64,000 nt of DNA from contig VCJN01000654.1 of assembly GCA_006384855.1 (NCBI GenBank), positions 62,001-126,000 on the forward strand. Reading direction: 5' to 3'. A program made the translations under genes and the position numbers. The stretch's first letter is position 1. Each line of letters begins with the position of its first letter. Below the pieces are notes generated by a model that did no database searches, was not told where the DNA came from, and worked only from the letters and a program-made list of their open reading frames with translations. Positions 11,527-22,779 of the stretch are shown in pieces. Source of the stretch: Tetraselmis striata (lineage: Eukaryota > Chlorophyta > Chlorodendrophyceae > Chlorodendrales > Chlorodendraceae).

Positions 11527-12315
11527 TTAGTTCCGCCTGTTCAGAGAGTCCATGAGGATGGGCAGATTGGCCTGGAACTCGGTGAGGCCCAGCGCGCTGC
11601 CCTTGCGCCGCGGGTCCCACGAGGCGCTGAGCACGCCGTACGAGATGCCGGCCAGCCCGCCTCCGAATGCCAGGCCGGTGGCGATGTAGACCACCCAGGT
11701 TGGCAGGTCGATGCCCTTGGCCACCTTCAGGTAGTAGAACATGGGGAACATCAGGAAGCCCGTGAACACCGGCAAGCCTGGCGCATGGGAAGTCACACAA
11801 GCGCGTTAGATATAACGCTGATCAGCCCTTAACTTCGGACCCACAGGTGAATGTGACTTCTCAGTTGTTAGTGGTGGGATGCATCGCTTGCTTGGTCAGC
11901 GCAGCACGCGCAGCTACGTTGCCCGTCTGAGGGAGGGAGGGATACCTGAGAAGATGATAATGCGCTGGAGCATGTTATCGGTGATCTCAGTGGGCGTCTC
12001 GATTATCTCATCCTCCTCCTTGCTAGGCATAGCCACCTCCTCCGCCTCCTCCTCCGGGTATAGGTTCTTCATCTCCTCCGCTCGCCGTTGGCTCTCCTTC
12101 CGCGACGGCGTGCCCGGCCGCGTGGACACCACGCCCCGCTTGTTCTTCTTCGGCTGCTTCTTGCTCGCCTGCGTGATCACCGCAGTGCGGGCCTGGCGCC
12201 GCGAAACGGCGTCCGGCACGGCGAAGCTACTAGCCCAGCTCCGACGCGGCACAGAGCACGGCGAGGACCTGTGGAGTGCGCGCCCGCTGGCGGAGGCGGT
12301 CAGGCCGGCGGCCAT
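11527..12315 (-). CDS. PAM68: PAM68-like photosystem II assembly protein
   Basis: PAM68 is a thylakoid membrane protein that assists early photosystem II assembly. Two exons on the minus strand, 12315-11946 and 11777-11527, join in phase 1 and give 206 residues. The ATG at 12315 has a good context and opens an Arg/Ser/Ala-rich leader (MAAGLTASASGRALHRS), expected for a chloroplast transit peptide. A basic stretch (KKQPKKNKRG) and an acidic stretch (YPEEEAEEVAMPSKEEDEI) follow. The conserved domain comes next: GLPVFTGFLMFPMFYYLKV, then DLPTWVVYIATGLAFGGG, then ISYGVLSASWDP. These include two hydrophobic membrane segments and match the DUF3464/PAM68 domain. Length and domain order are normal for the family. 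The stop lies 324 bp from the glucokinase stop, so the two genes are convergent. Confidence 0.92.
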
Positions 12316-13429
12316 TTTTGCACCACTATGCAGGCCGCTTGCCCTCGGCACAAAAGGTACGAACAAGTCGGCGTCCGGTCAAGGGGCACGAGATGACAGC
12401 TCCGGGCCGGTGAAACTGACGGCAGTGGCGAGCAGCCACACAAAGGATATGCTCTCGCTACTTGTACGCCAGCGAAAGTTGTCTGTTCTCCCAGCAGCGG
12501 GGCACCGACTCGAGTGTTGCTCGAAGCACAGTGAAGGGCCGCGCGCGCCGCCGGCAGGATACGGGTACGGTATGCAGTAGAAGGGACGTGCACAACGTGG
12601 CAAATATTGAGGATCAACCTATCTATGATCAACCAAAACAACGCCTTTTAACCCTGTCCTGAAATCCATGATATCCACGCTGTCTAGAAAACTCGAAATA
12701 TACCGGTATCTACTCGATCACGGGATCCCGTGATTCGATGCACCCGTAAAGAGGCCGGATGAACCTGCTGTACCGGCTGGCATAATTTAACGATCCTGAG
12801 TTATCATGGTAACGATCAGCTGTCAGGTAGCGCCCACTGTCCACTTGCTGTGCGCCTGTGCGTTTGTTCAGGCCGCGTGGAATTCGCGACCGTGGCAGGA
12901 TGATCTGGCCGGTATGCGGGGTGCTGAACGAGGCGCGCCAGGAACAGCCGGTCGAAGCGACAGCGCGCGAGTCGCTGCTGCTGCGTGCTGATGGTAACTT
13001 TCCGGTAGGGCGGTACCGTACGAGTAGGGCATTCGCTACCAGTAGATTGAGCTGGTCAGCACACGCAGCCTGCTCGCAGCTCGCGCGTTGCTGACTGGAG
13101 CGGCACAACCGCAGACGTCTGCGTGGCTGAGAGACGGGGCACCTCGAGTGCGCAGCTTCCCAGGCGGCGCACACGCCTTGTCTCCTGGCTGAGGCCTGCA
13201 CCTCTGGCGTGGGTTTACAACTGGTCAGGGCGTCGTCAGCTTCGCGTCGTCACCCAATACAGCTTCCCTCTGCGCGCTCGCTGCGGAGCAATTTCGTAGT
13301 GCCAGTCACTACCGCCACCCGCCACCGCCGCGCCGCGCCGCCAGCGTGGCCGCGCCCTTCGCCGGTACGACCACCGAAGTGCGGGACAGCAAGTGCGGAC
13401 CGGGCACGGTCGAGGGGGGGTGGGACGGG
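12316..13429. promoter_or_regulatory. Divergent intergenic region between PAM68 and the protein kinase
   Basis: About 1.1 kb separates the two divergent start codons, so it should contain both promoters. No clear TATA box, repeat or additional exon was found. Open frames here are shadows of high GC content. Confidence 0.45.
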
Positions 13430-13836
13430 ATGTGGTGGCTGTGCTGCTGCGGGCGGCGCAGCTTCGGGCGTGCTGGCTTCTACCGGGAGGAGCTGGACGG
13501 CGGCGACTGGGCCAGTTGGGCGGACCACCCCGCGCGCGGGCGCTACCAGGTGTCCAAGCAGCTGGGGGAGGGTGCGTTCAGCCAGGTGGGCACTGCTGGT
13601 CCCTGCTGCGGCCGCAGCGCAACAACCCCAACCTTCCCCATCAGCCCCTCCCCCTTCCCATCCCCACACTCTGGGAAGTTCACTGGGCCACGGTGGATGG
13701 TGGCAATTCCCTCATCCAGGTGCTGGCGGCACGTCACATCGAGACGGGTGCAGAAGTGGCGCTTAAGGTGTGTGGCCGCGGGTCCTGTGGGCATGTGTAC
13801 GCGCGCTCGCGCGTGTGTGAGTGTGTGTCTGTGTCT

Positions 13837-13879
<43 letters not shown>

Positions 13880-16800
13880 GTGGAGATGGGGCGGCGGCTG
13901 ACAGGCGGTGTGTTGCCATGTACTGCAGATTATATTCCGCAACCGCCCTGGGCTGCGGTCGGCGCACTGGGAGGTGCTTCGAAACGAAGTGCGCGCGCTT
14001 GAGGACTGCGCGCACCCCAACATTGTGGCGTTGCTGGTGCGCGGCGTGTGCCCCGGGCGGGAGGGGGAGCATGGGCTGCTCGCGGCGAAGCACGTGGCGG
14101 AGGGTGTGGCGTGTCTTGCAGGCTTGGGGCATTGTCAAGGGGGCGGGCAGGGGGGCTCTGCTGAGGTAATGATGGCCTGGTCCGTGCCCCGCAGGACCAC
14201 TACGAGAACAGCGAGCAGATGGTGATGGTGCTGGAGCTGCTGAAGGGCGGCGAGCTGCTACAGCACATCCAGGAAATCCGGCAGTACACGGAGCGCAAGG
14301 CGGCGCAGCTGTTCATCCAGATTCTCAGCGCCGTGGCGCACATGCACTCCAAGTGAGCCCCCACGCCCCCCCCCCCCCCCCCCCCCCCACACACACACAC
14401 CTCCCAATCACACGGATGCCCGGTTCTGCGTCTCCGCACCCCATGGCACCCTGCTGGCAGCTCTGCGCGCGCATGCGACCGTGCTCCCCTGGCGCAACCT
14501 CCCCCCCCCTTTGAGTGTGGCTGACCGCCTGCCGGCATGCAGGGGATACATCCACCGAGACGTCAAGCCCGAAAACGTCATCTTTGTCAACTCCCCCAGC
14601 GCCGACGAGAGCCACCCGTGCGTGGTTAAGCTGATCGACCTCGGCATGGCCACCATCTACGACCCGCAGAGGCCCATCCGGTGAGAAGTGCCCCAGTCCC
14701 TGGGCCCTTCTTGGTCTGTGAGCCATAGGGACACAGGGTTTGGGGCCGGGGGGGGGGGGGGGGGGGGGCACACTGCAACCAAACTCCTGTGCCGATGCTG
14801 GTGCTGGTGCTGTACTGAGCTGAGCTGAGCTGTCCCCCCCCTCCCCCCTCTTTCCTTTTCGGCGTCTGTGTGCGGTGCAGGCAAGCCATGGGCACGGCGG
14901 GCTTCCTGTCGCCGGAGTGCTGCCACAAGGTGCCGCACACGATGGCCATGGACATGTGGAGCCTGGGCGTCATGCTGTTCGTCATGCTGTGCGGGCGCAT
15001 GCCGTACAGCCACAACCAGATAGAGGACCTGCAGTACCCAGAGATCGACATCCGGCGGTCGCCCGGTGCGCACCCGCCGGCCACCTGGGATTGCGACTGG
15101 GGCTGATACTGGTGCACTGCGCAGCGCTATTTTTGAATACACCCAGGTGTTGGTTTGATGATGCCGCGGGTAACCATCCGGATACAGGTACGAGTTAAAT
15201 TGCCGCGATTGAGAGTACACGGGGTGCATCTATCGTGGCATCCGTCCCGGGGGAATTTGCGTTGCGCTATCTACAACCCATAGTCATGTTGTTGACTTGT
15301 GGACTTTCGGAGAAAGACATTTTGTTTGCCATATTCCAAAAGTCACACCCGGCCCCAGAACACACCGCTCGCACACCGTTCACACAAGCCGGGTGTTGGA
15401 GTGTTTACATAGTTTGCCCTATGTCCTCAGGCAGCGAGAAGCACCGTGCGAACTTCTCGACCAATCGCCGTGTTGTTTTTCACAAACATACAACTCTGTC
15501 TCGCCCGCGCCGTGCGCATCCCGACTTCAGTACATGCGTCATCGTCAAGGTCATCGCCATAGGTCATCGTCATAGGTCATAATACTCGTATACTTAGCCC
15601 TTCGGGGTTCGAATGAGGCAATGGTCTATGGGCTGTGCCAGACCTACGACTGCAGTTGGCGCACGAGGTCAAGTGCTGGGGCGGCTTCGGCCGATGTCCC
15701 GGGGCGAACTTTACTTTACTTTTACTCGTATACTACAGGGGTTTACTCGTACGGGTACGAGTACCTGGTAGGGTTTCTGGGTGAAAATCGTAATATTTTA
15801 TAAAGATAAGAACTCCGCTTTACCCGGCTTTCGTCGTCCAGTCGGGCAGCGCGAGCAAATAGCTCCTTGCCTTCACATCGTCCCGACTATACAAGGTTCT
15901 CGCACACATATCGTGTGCACACAAGCGTGCTCAGCCTCGGCCGCGTCCCCGTGCCCCTTCCTTAGGCGCGCGCTCGCCGCAGTTCAAGGCGCTGTCGGCG
16001 CCCGCGAAGAACCTGCTGCTGCTCCTGCTGGAGCGCAACCCGCGCGACCGCGCGACCGCACCGCAGGTGCTGCGCCACCCCTGGATCACGCACTTTTGCG
16101 GCCAGCAGGAGGGCGCCGCTCCGGAGGCGCGGGCCCCGGAGTCCGCGCCCTCCGTGTCGGAGGCGATGTCATTTGTATCGGCGCAGTCGTCCGATGCGGA
16201 GAGCGTCGACAGGTGCGGCGCCCCGCCTGCGGAATGCTTGCCTGGGAAGGGGGGCGTCAGCTGATAAAACGGGGTTTTTTTATTGTGTTTTCATACGATA
16301 ATTAACGATCGACTACCCCTGGGTTACCTAAATACTGTATTCCCCTTACATTTCCGAGTAATCAGTTTTTAATAAGAAATTATCTCCTGTCTATCTAACC
16401 AAGGAATTTTGCAATCATAATTTTTATGTCAATCGATTTGTGATATATTCTTCAACATGTTTGCTTGTCTCTTTCTCCAATTTCCACATTATTTTCTATA
16501 AATCCATGGAGGTATCTCCATCTGATTGTTGGTCCAACCTCTCCATTTGCGGCCGTGTGGGCAGGCCATCCATGGACGCCGCCGCCAGCCTGGACCTGTC
16601 CGTGCAGGCGGGCGGCTCCGAGGGCAGCGACGAGAGCTACCACCGCGGCGCGGAGCAGGCGGGTCCGCGCGCGGTGGAGCCGCGGCGCACCTTCCTGTCG
16701 CCGAGGTCAGCCGCGGCGGCGCTGGCGGAGGGGCAGCCGGGCGTCACGGGGGTGCTGAAGGTGGCCAAGCAGGAGGTGGTGGGCTCGCTGCAGGTGACGC

Positions 16801-16887
16801 CCCTCTGGGCGCCGTGCCGCCGTGGCATAGCGGCAATCACCCAAATGTCTGCATCATTTCAGTGATGGGACCTCGGGTCGTATTAGC

Positions 16888-16929
<42 letters not shown>

Positions 16930-17883
16930 TGGAGGGGGGGGGAGGGGGGGGGGGGGGGGGGGGGTTAACTAGGTTCAGGCCCTGGGGGTGGGGTTCAGTT
17001 GCAATTTTGGGTTTTAGATACCCTACTGTGTGCTGCCAGCTCTGTAAGGGTGTAAGGGACCCTGCACGGGTAGGCGATATGGGGTTCGGAGCAGTATGCT
17101 GTTTTAGGGTATGATTAAACCCTGGTATGGGCAGTTTCATGCTCGTGAGGAGCCGCAGCAGAACTGTATGTAAACCGGTCCATCGCATATGGCACTTCCA
17201 GCGTGTATTTTCAGGGTTGCAATCATGATCACGTTTTCAGCTGCTAGGGTTGGGGTCTAGGCGGTGTATGTAAGCTTGTATATATTCGATTGTATATCAA
17301 TAATATACTAGGCAGCAAAGCTTGTACACTGTACCATTGAATTCGGTTCGCGTGTCGCCAGAAAATGTTGCTTTGCACCATTGAGTCGGAAATTTGGTGC
17401 CGTATTCGTGGTTTATTCTGATCGATTTCAAGGTACCGATGTTATTGCCATCTTTTTGGGGCGTGGAGGGGGGTGGGTCGAAGTTCAGCAATATATGTTA
17501 CCTATGTATATGTATTTGTATTTGTATATGTAGCAAACCAGAAACACGGTTATGGCAATGGGCAGATGTTACAGTCTGATTTGTCATCTCATCTTTGAAA
17601 CGGTTTGTTGTTGTTATTCGGTGTCTTGACAATGGAACCTCTCCGCGTTGCTAAGGGGCCCTTGCCGCTGCGGCGTGAACGCTGCAGGAGATGGTGGCGG
17701 CGACCGCGTCCAGGCTATCAGGGCCGGGACCGCGACCTGCTGGACCCGGCGTTCGATGAGCTGGCTGTGGCGGACGACGCCGGCTCGCGGCGGTCGAGCA
17801 TGGACGGTGCATCCAAGTCGGAGCCGGACACCAACTTGGGCGGCAGCGGTGCGGGGAACTCACTGCTGAACAACATGCAGTAG
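13430..17883 (+). CDS. CAMK-like serine/threonine protein kinase
   Basis: Nine exons join in phase: 13430-13585, 13720-13767, 13929-14036, 14195-14352, 14543-14680, 14881-15065, 15966-16212, 16565-16793 and 17722-17883, giving 476 residues. Kinase landmarks in order are the glycine loop LGEGAFSQV, VALK with the ATP lysine, alphaC Glu in RNEVRALE, catalytic HRDVKPEN, DLG instead of DFG, GTAGFLSPE as activation and P+1 segments, DMWSLGV, and the C-lobe end RNPRDRATAPQVLRHPW. HRDVKPEN with LMVML-type C-lobe spacing resembles CaMK/MAPKAPK-type kinases. No EF-hands are present. The N-terminus MWWLCCCGRR has three adjacent cysteines near the start, possible S-acylation sites for membrane attachment. 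The C-terminal ~150 residues are Ser/Gly/Ala-rich and probably disordered. The substrate is unknown. Intron 6 (900 bp) carries a SINE-like copy. The last acceptor (17721) was chosen to keep phase. Confidence 0.87.
13837..13879. repeat. (TG)n microsatellite in kinase intron 2
   Basis: An almost pure TG dinucleotide run follows the donor of intron 2. A second TG run, followed by a G-rich homopolymer, lies at about 16890-16963 in intron 8 of the same gene. Confidence 0.9.
15595..15722 (+). mobile_element. SINE-like retroposon, copy 1, with 12-bp target-site duplication
   Basis: The insert starts at tagcccttcggggttcgaat, contains gaggcaatggtct and ccagacctacgactgcag, and ends in a simple T-rich tail (actttactttacttt). 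It is flanked on both sides by TACTCGTATACT (15583-15594 and 15723-15734), a 12-bp direct repeat of the kind made by target-primed reverse transcription. GGTTCGAATG near its 5' end resembles a Pol III B box. Its body matches the minus-strand copy at 27232-27478. It sits in kinase intron 6. Confidence 0.75.
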
Positions 17884-20603
17884 CTCCCGACGACCCTGGG
17901 GCTCCTGCGGCTGCGGCTCCCATCGCGCTTCTGCTCCCATCGCGCTTCTGCTCCCCGTTGCAGCTGCTGCCGCTGCCGAGCTCCTGGACGGCGCCAGCCG
18001 GCCGGTATTCATTTGTCACGCATTCGTTCTTTGGTTCTCCCAAACGGCGCCGGTGCCGGCCAGGCGCAATCCGATGCGAGGAGGGAGGATGCACGATTCT
18101 CAAGTCACACAACTCTCTGGGGATGTGTCCGATCGAAGCGTGCGGTTGCTCGGCGGAATAGCCTTTTGCACAGTAGACCCGCGCACGCGTCGAGTTTTCC
18201 GCAGTAGCCCATGGGCAGCCCCCTCGCCATTTGACTGATGGCAGCAAAAGGTGCTTCTTCCCATGATGGCATGTTGCAGAAGGAGGGGGGGGGGGGGGGG
18301 GGGGGGGGAGGGGGCACTTGCCAGGATGCAGTAATACGTAGTGAGCCGAAAACAGGTTTACAGTATACCGTGCCGGTACTCCCATGTCTAAGCCTGACTA
18401 CACTTGAAGGTGGTAATCGGGCGCATGTGACATGCAACCCTCCGCCCCCCTTCGCACCTCCACCACGCTTGTCAATACAGTGGCTTGAGCGCCACTTCAA
18501 AGTACTGTGCACATTGAGATTTGGGATCGTATTCCAGAAGGAAACAGCGAAGTGTGGGCGCGGGCCTTGCTACGGTGCCACATTTCTGTGCTCAATGCAT
18601 GGCGCATCTCGGTAGCGAAGTGACGCACGCATTGCGGCGTTCTTGCCGACGTGCGGTGTTCCGACAATGTCACTCTGACGCTGGCCGCGCGAGAGTCCCG
18701 GAGAACCGGCAATCAGCCAGGTGCGTGGTCCTTGCCGCCATGCAACGGTCTGCCTGCGCGGCGGCATACGTGAGGGGCGCCAACTCGTGCGCTGTGGGTG
18801 TGCCCAAAACGCCGCCCAATGATATGGCGCCATGGCCAATTGTGTGATTCGCGGCCATATTTCTTCGCATCGTGCCGCCGCCCATGTTGTGATATGATAT
18901 TCATGTGGAGACTGAACAACATATAGTTCGCTAAGGGTTTCCCCCGCGCTAAAGGTTTCAAAACCTGAAGGTTATTACACCGTACAGGCTGTAAAACCTA
19001 ACGCTCTACAAATTTGGAGTTTCGGACTATTCCGCCAAATGAGATGGGGCTTATTATAATGCTACAACAATAATGTGAATGGGCTTATACACCCCTCCAC
19101 ACGAGTCCCAGGCCCCTTTCTCGTTGAATCCGAGTTTACGGATAGTAGGGCAGCTGAATCTAGGGCTTACGACCTGAAATCCTGGAATGTTGCGCATTTA
19201 TGTTCAGCCTTTATCACCATAGGGTGTAAGCAAGCCCTTTGAGTTTAACAAGTGTCCTGCACAAGTGGCACTTGCGCCACATTGAGCGTTTCCAGTACCC
19301 CCACAACAGCGGGGGTTGGTGCCCCGCACGTCCCGTTGCGCATGCATAGACCATTGCATGGTGGGATGGCCATGGATGGGCGAGGATACATGTCAGCAAC
19401 GAGGCTAGGGTGTTTTGGGGTGGGGCCATAGTGGTATGCGCCCGTGCACAATGTGGCGTGATACCCTCGCGACTGCGGTGCTGCCTTGTGGTGCAGCTAT
19501 CAAACTCACAGTATCGCTCAGTGCGTTGCGAAGAAATGTCAAAAACATTTATATAAATACCCCTAAGATCTACGCGAGCAGGGTTACAAGTTCCCCAGTT
19601 GCAGCACGGTCGTCCGTGGTCATTTATGTGTTTCGATTTTAGAGAAATTATAGGTGGAAATCTGACTTCTGTGTCAACGTGTGGTCACCACAATGGCGTG
19701 AAACCTGATCTCAAAACCTGATACACGGCGGAAGGACAGTGTGTTTCATGTTTTCGTGCACGGACCACTCATACTTGGCACATGTCCCCCTTTGAGCGAT
19801 GCCATCGGCCACCATGCCGGATCCCCCCTTCACACCATTATCTCCACCAACATCAACGCATCAAGGTGCACGCCATTGCCGTCCCAATGGGCTCACGATG
19901 GCGCACCATGATCATGCGACCATGCACTACTAAAGAAAAGCTTATTGCCCTACGGCAAGGAGGCCTCGAGAACCTTCTCCCGCCGGCGCGTGCAACAATC
20001 ACAACCGCATTTTGTCCATGATTTTGCCCATACACTATCATCATCGACACGTAGGGCTTGGTCGATGTCGTGAATGACCTAATTTCAGTGCCCTACGCGC
20101 ATGGTGGATACTTATCATACCAAGGGTGATGTGGTATGAGTACGGGGGTAGTGGTGTCCCATGCCTATCTATGAACACGAGTGGCGCAATTTGTGGTTTA
20201 TTTCATCAAGCGCTAGCGCCAGAAGCCCTGCTATTGCCTAAATGAAAGTGTTGACGGCAACGGCTACCGCGTGGCAATATCGGGTGTATCGTGCTATAGC
20301 GGCATGTACCCCCAGCCGTACGACCCTGAGTAACATGCATGCACGCGCACGGCCTGAGTGTAGCCGCGCCTGGGCATGTGGATCGAATTCGCAAACCGCA
20401 TACTTATGTGGAAGGGTGTATGTATGTTTTTCAAAAATAAGTATAATAAAGTCAATATATGTAGGTAGGTAGCGTATATCGTGCGAAATACACGATATAT
20501 AAAGGCCAGTAGAAAAAGGCCAAGTAGGTAGGCGGTACCGGTAGGGTAGTCTATGCGGAAATGGAGGGCGCAAGCGCTCTCGCTTCAGAATCATACAGCA
20601 CAG
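17884..20603. other. Gene-free spacer between the kinase and the LTR element
   Basis: About 2.7 kb with no recognised gene. A long G-run lies at about 18284-18309. Many short open frames exist on both strands, but none shows a family signature or a plausible exon chain. No poly(A) TGTAA was seen close behind the kinase stop. Confidence 0.55.
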
Positions 20604-20797
20604 TGTTATAGTACAGTAGTACTAGCGTAGCGATAGCAGTATCCTGGGCGCCCGCCAGGCGCGCGCGCCGCTACATGGCGGCGCGGGCGCTGCGGGCGCC
20701 ACACACTTCCTTTAACCTCACCGCATCCTCCTGCCCCTCCCACTCGGCTGCCCCTCGTCAGGGGCCCACGCCCGTGCCCTGCACCAGGGCTATAAGA
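20604..20797 (+). repeat. 5' LTR of the Copia-type element
   Basis: 194 bp, from TGTTATAG to CTATAAGA. It contains a GC-rich core with a small palindromic stretch (gggcgcccgccaggcgcgcg). It differs from the 3' LTR only at position 20628. The internal sequence immediately after it begins ggttatggtgcc, which would be the primer-binding site. I could not match that to a specific tRNA with confidence. Confidence 0.92.
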
Positions 20798-20891
20798 GGT
20801 TATGGTGCCCTCCTAGCCTCACAGCGTCGCTTCCCGCTGTGTGCTCCGTCTCGATGCGCCGCGCCCGCCTGCACGGCGCGCTCTCCTGGCC

Positions 20892-21640
20892 ATGTCGCCC
20901 GGTTTCTCCGTGAGCGTTTGTATGTCCGACCTCATGCCTGCCCCGCCGCCGCCAGGCGCCGGCGGATCCTCCGACCAGTGGCCCGCACTCGGCCAATCCT
21001 TTGGCCCCCTATCCCCTGCCTCCTGGGGACAAGTCAGCTTTGCAGCGGCGCAGCACGCCGTGCAGATCCAGCAAGCTGCCTCAGCCGAGCAGATGTCTCA
21101 GCTGCTCGCGCTGATGCGAGACATCGCGCACGATGCTACCACGGCCGCCGTCCGCGCGGTTCTGCAGGCACATGACCTGCCCCGGCTCTCTCTCCAGCAC
21201 CAAACGGCGCAGCCGGAGCCCGCGCCTCCGCCGCCTGCCGCCCCCGTGCAGCCGGAGCCATTGCCTCTGCCGCATGCCGCCCCCGTGCAGCCGGAGCCCG
21301 TACCTCCGCCGCCTGCCGCCCCCGCGCAGCCGGAGTCCGTGCCTCCGCCGCCGCCGCCGCCCGCGCAGCTGGAGCCCGTACTTGCCGCCGCCACCTCAGC
21401 GCCCGCCGCTATCCGGCACGCCGCCATCCGCGCAGCCAGAGCCCGTGCCTCTGCCGCCTGCCGCCCCCGTGCAGCCGGAGTCCGTGCCTCCGCCGCCTGC
21501 CGCCCCCGCGCAGCCGGAGCTCGTGCCTCCGCCGCCTGCCGCCCCCACCTCAGCACTTGCCGCTATCCAGCACTCAGCCATCCCTTCAGTCGCCGCCATC
21601 TTGCCAGCGCCATCGCCACCGACAAGGCCCCGCTCCCCCG
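20892..21640 (+). CDS. Gag-like proline-rich ORF of the LTR element
   Basis: The frame is open from an ATG at 20892 (MSPGFSVSVCMSD...) and contains a helical-looking Gln/Ala stretch (FAAAQHAVQIQQAASAEQMS), then many repeats of the type PVQPEPVPPPPAAPA. The position just inside the 5' LTR suggests a Gag-like role. The proline-rich repeats expand by an approximately 45-bp unit. The frame is disrupted before the pol remnants, so a full Gag-Pol product is not made. Confidence 0.5.
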
Positions 21641-21648
21641 AGAGGACC

Positions 21649-21982
21649 ATGAAACGTATCGGTGCTGGTTTCCTGGGCTCTATCAACTTCCTCACGATGT
21701 GCACCGGACCGGACGTCGCCTTCGCTGTCAGCGTGCTCAGAAGGTTTCAGTCTGCCCCGCAGAAGAGTCACCTCATGCGTGCTCTGCCATCTCCAAGGCA
21801 CCCCTGGCCTGGGCATCACCTACGGGGCCACTGAACCGGGGGGGGCTCGCCTCGTAGTCTACTCAGACTCCGACTGGGCCGCTGACACCAGCAACCGGCG
21901 CTCTCAGTCCGGTGACATCAGCATGCTCAATGGTGCCCATCATCAAAGCCCTGCCAGAACCTACTCACACCCTGCTGCTTAG
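21649..21982 (+). pseudogene. Truncated Copia reverse transcriptase/RNase H remnant
   Basis: Frame 1 from 21649 gives GSINFLTMCTGPDVAFAVSV and RRFQSAP, typical of the region before Copia RNase H. Frame 2 from about 21800 continues with GITYGATEPGGARLVVYSDS, then DWAADTSNRRSQSGD and MLNGA, ending in a stop at 21982. A frameshift separates the two parts, and the rest of pol is missing. It shows descent from an autonomous Copia element. Confidence 0.85.
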
Positions 21983-22033
21983 ACAAGCATGGGCACTAGT
22001 CAACTGTATGACCGGCCTATGCTTGAGAGGGGC

Positions 22034-22227
22034 TGTTATAGTACAGTAGTACTAGCGCAGCGATAGCAGTATCCTGGGCGCCCGCCAGGCGCGCGCGCCG
22101 CTACATGGCGGCGCGGGCGCTGCGGGCGCCACACACTTCCTTTAACCTCACCGCATCCTCCTGCCCCTCCCACTCGGCTGCCCCTCGTCAGGGGCCCACG
22201 CCCGTGCCCTGCACCAGGGCTATAAGA
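22034..22227 (+). repeat. 3' LTR of the Copia-type element
   Basis: 194 bp with a single difference from the 5' LTR (C at 22058). It is followed by the CACAG target duplication at 22228-22232. Confidence 0.92.
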
Positions 22228-22779
22228 CACAGCACAGCTCGTCCCGTACGGGTACGGTTCCGTACCAGTACAGGTTGCGCTGCTACCACGCGGCGTTTAT
22301 TTGTCATCGCGACTACCCGTACTGTACCGCGCTTTTATTAGGCGGTTTGCTTTGTTGATTTTTTAGTACTACTTTTGATAGTAGGTGGATTTGTTACTGC
22401 CCTTTTTGTAATTCACACCCGTACAGGTACTGTACGACGTATTTTATGGTCATCGACGACGATCAGTAAGCGCGCGGCGCGCGCGCACTCCGCCGTTTTT
22501 TTGCGTTGTTTCTTTTTCTTGGCATTTTGCGTTTTCGGCCGAGTGGCCTTGCTGCTTCGCCTGCCTGCGGCCGATCGCGCCAGCCGCAGCTGCTCCCCAC
22601 CCCCCCCCCCCCCCCCCCCCCCCCCCCCGCGCCCATCTGCGCCCGCAACCTTCACTCATCCGTAGCAGCATTGAGTGCTCTTGCAAGCAAGGTCTTCAAA
22701 TAGTCGGGACATCGCCGCCTGTACACTGCAGTCAAACCCCGCCTCGGATCTCCTCTCCCGGCGCGGAGAGTTGTTTACC
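22228..22779. other. Spacer and probable promoter/5' UTR of CSN2
   Basis: No gene. It contains a 29-nt C homopolymer at 22600-22628, about 150 bp before the CSN2 start codon. No clear TATA box. Confidence 0.5.

Larger units (their letters stand above)
20604..22227 (+). mobile_element. Compact Copia-type LTR retrotransposon, non-autonomous
   Basis: Two 194-bp direct repeats (20604-20797 and 22034-22227) bound a 1.24-kb internal region. They differ at one base, T at 20628 versus C at 22058. The element is flanked by a 5-bp target duplication, CACAG, at 20599-20603 and 22228-22232. LTRs begin TGTTATAG and end CTATAAGA, a near-perfect terminal inversion with GA where CA is usual. A purine-rich tract (ttgagagggg) precedes the 3' LTR. 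The interior has a gag-like ORF, then short broken Copia reverse transcriptase and RNase H pieces, with no protease or integrase seen. Nearly identical LTRs imply a recent insertion, mobilised in trans. Confidence 0.9.
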
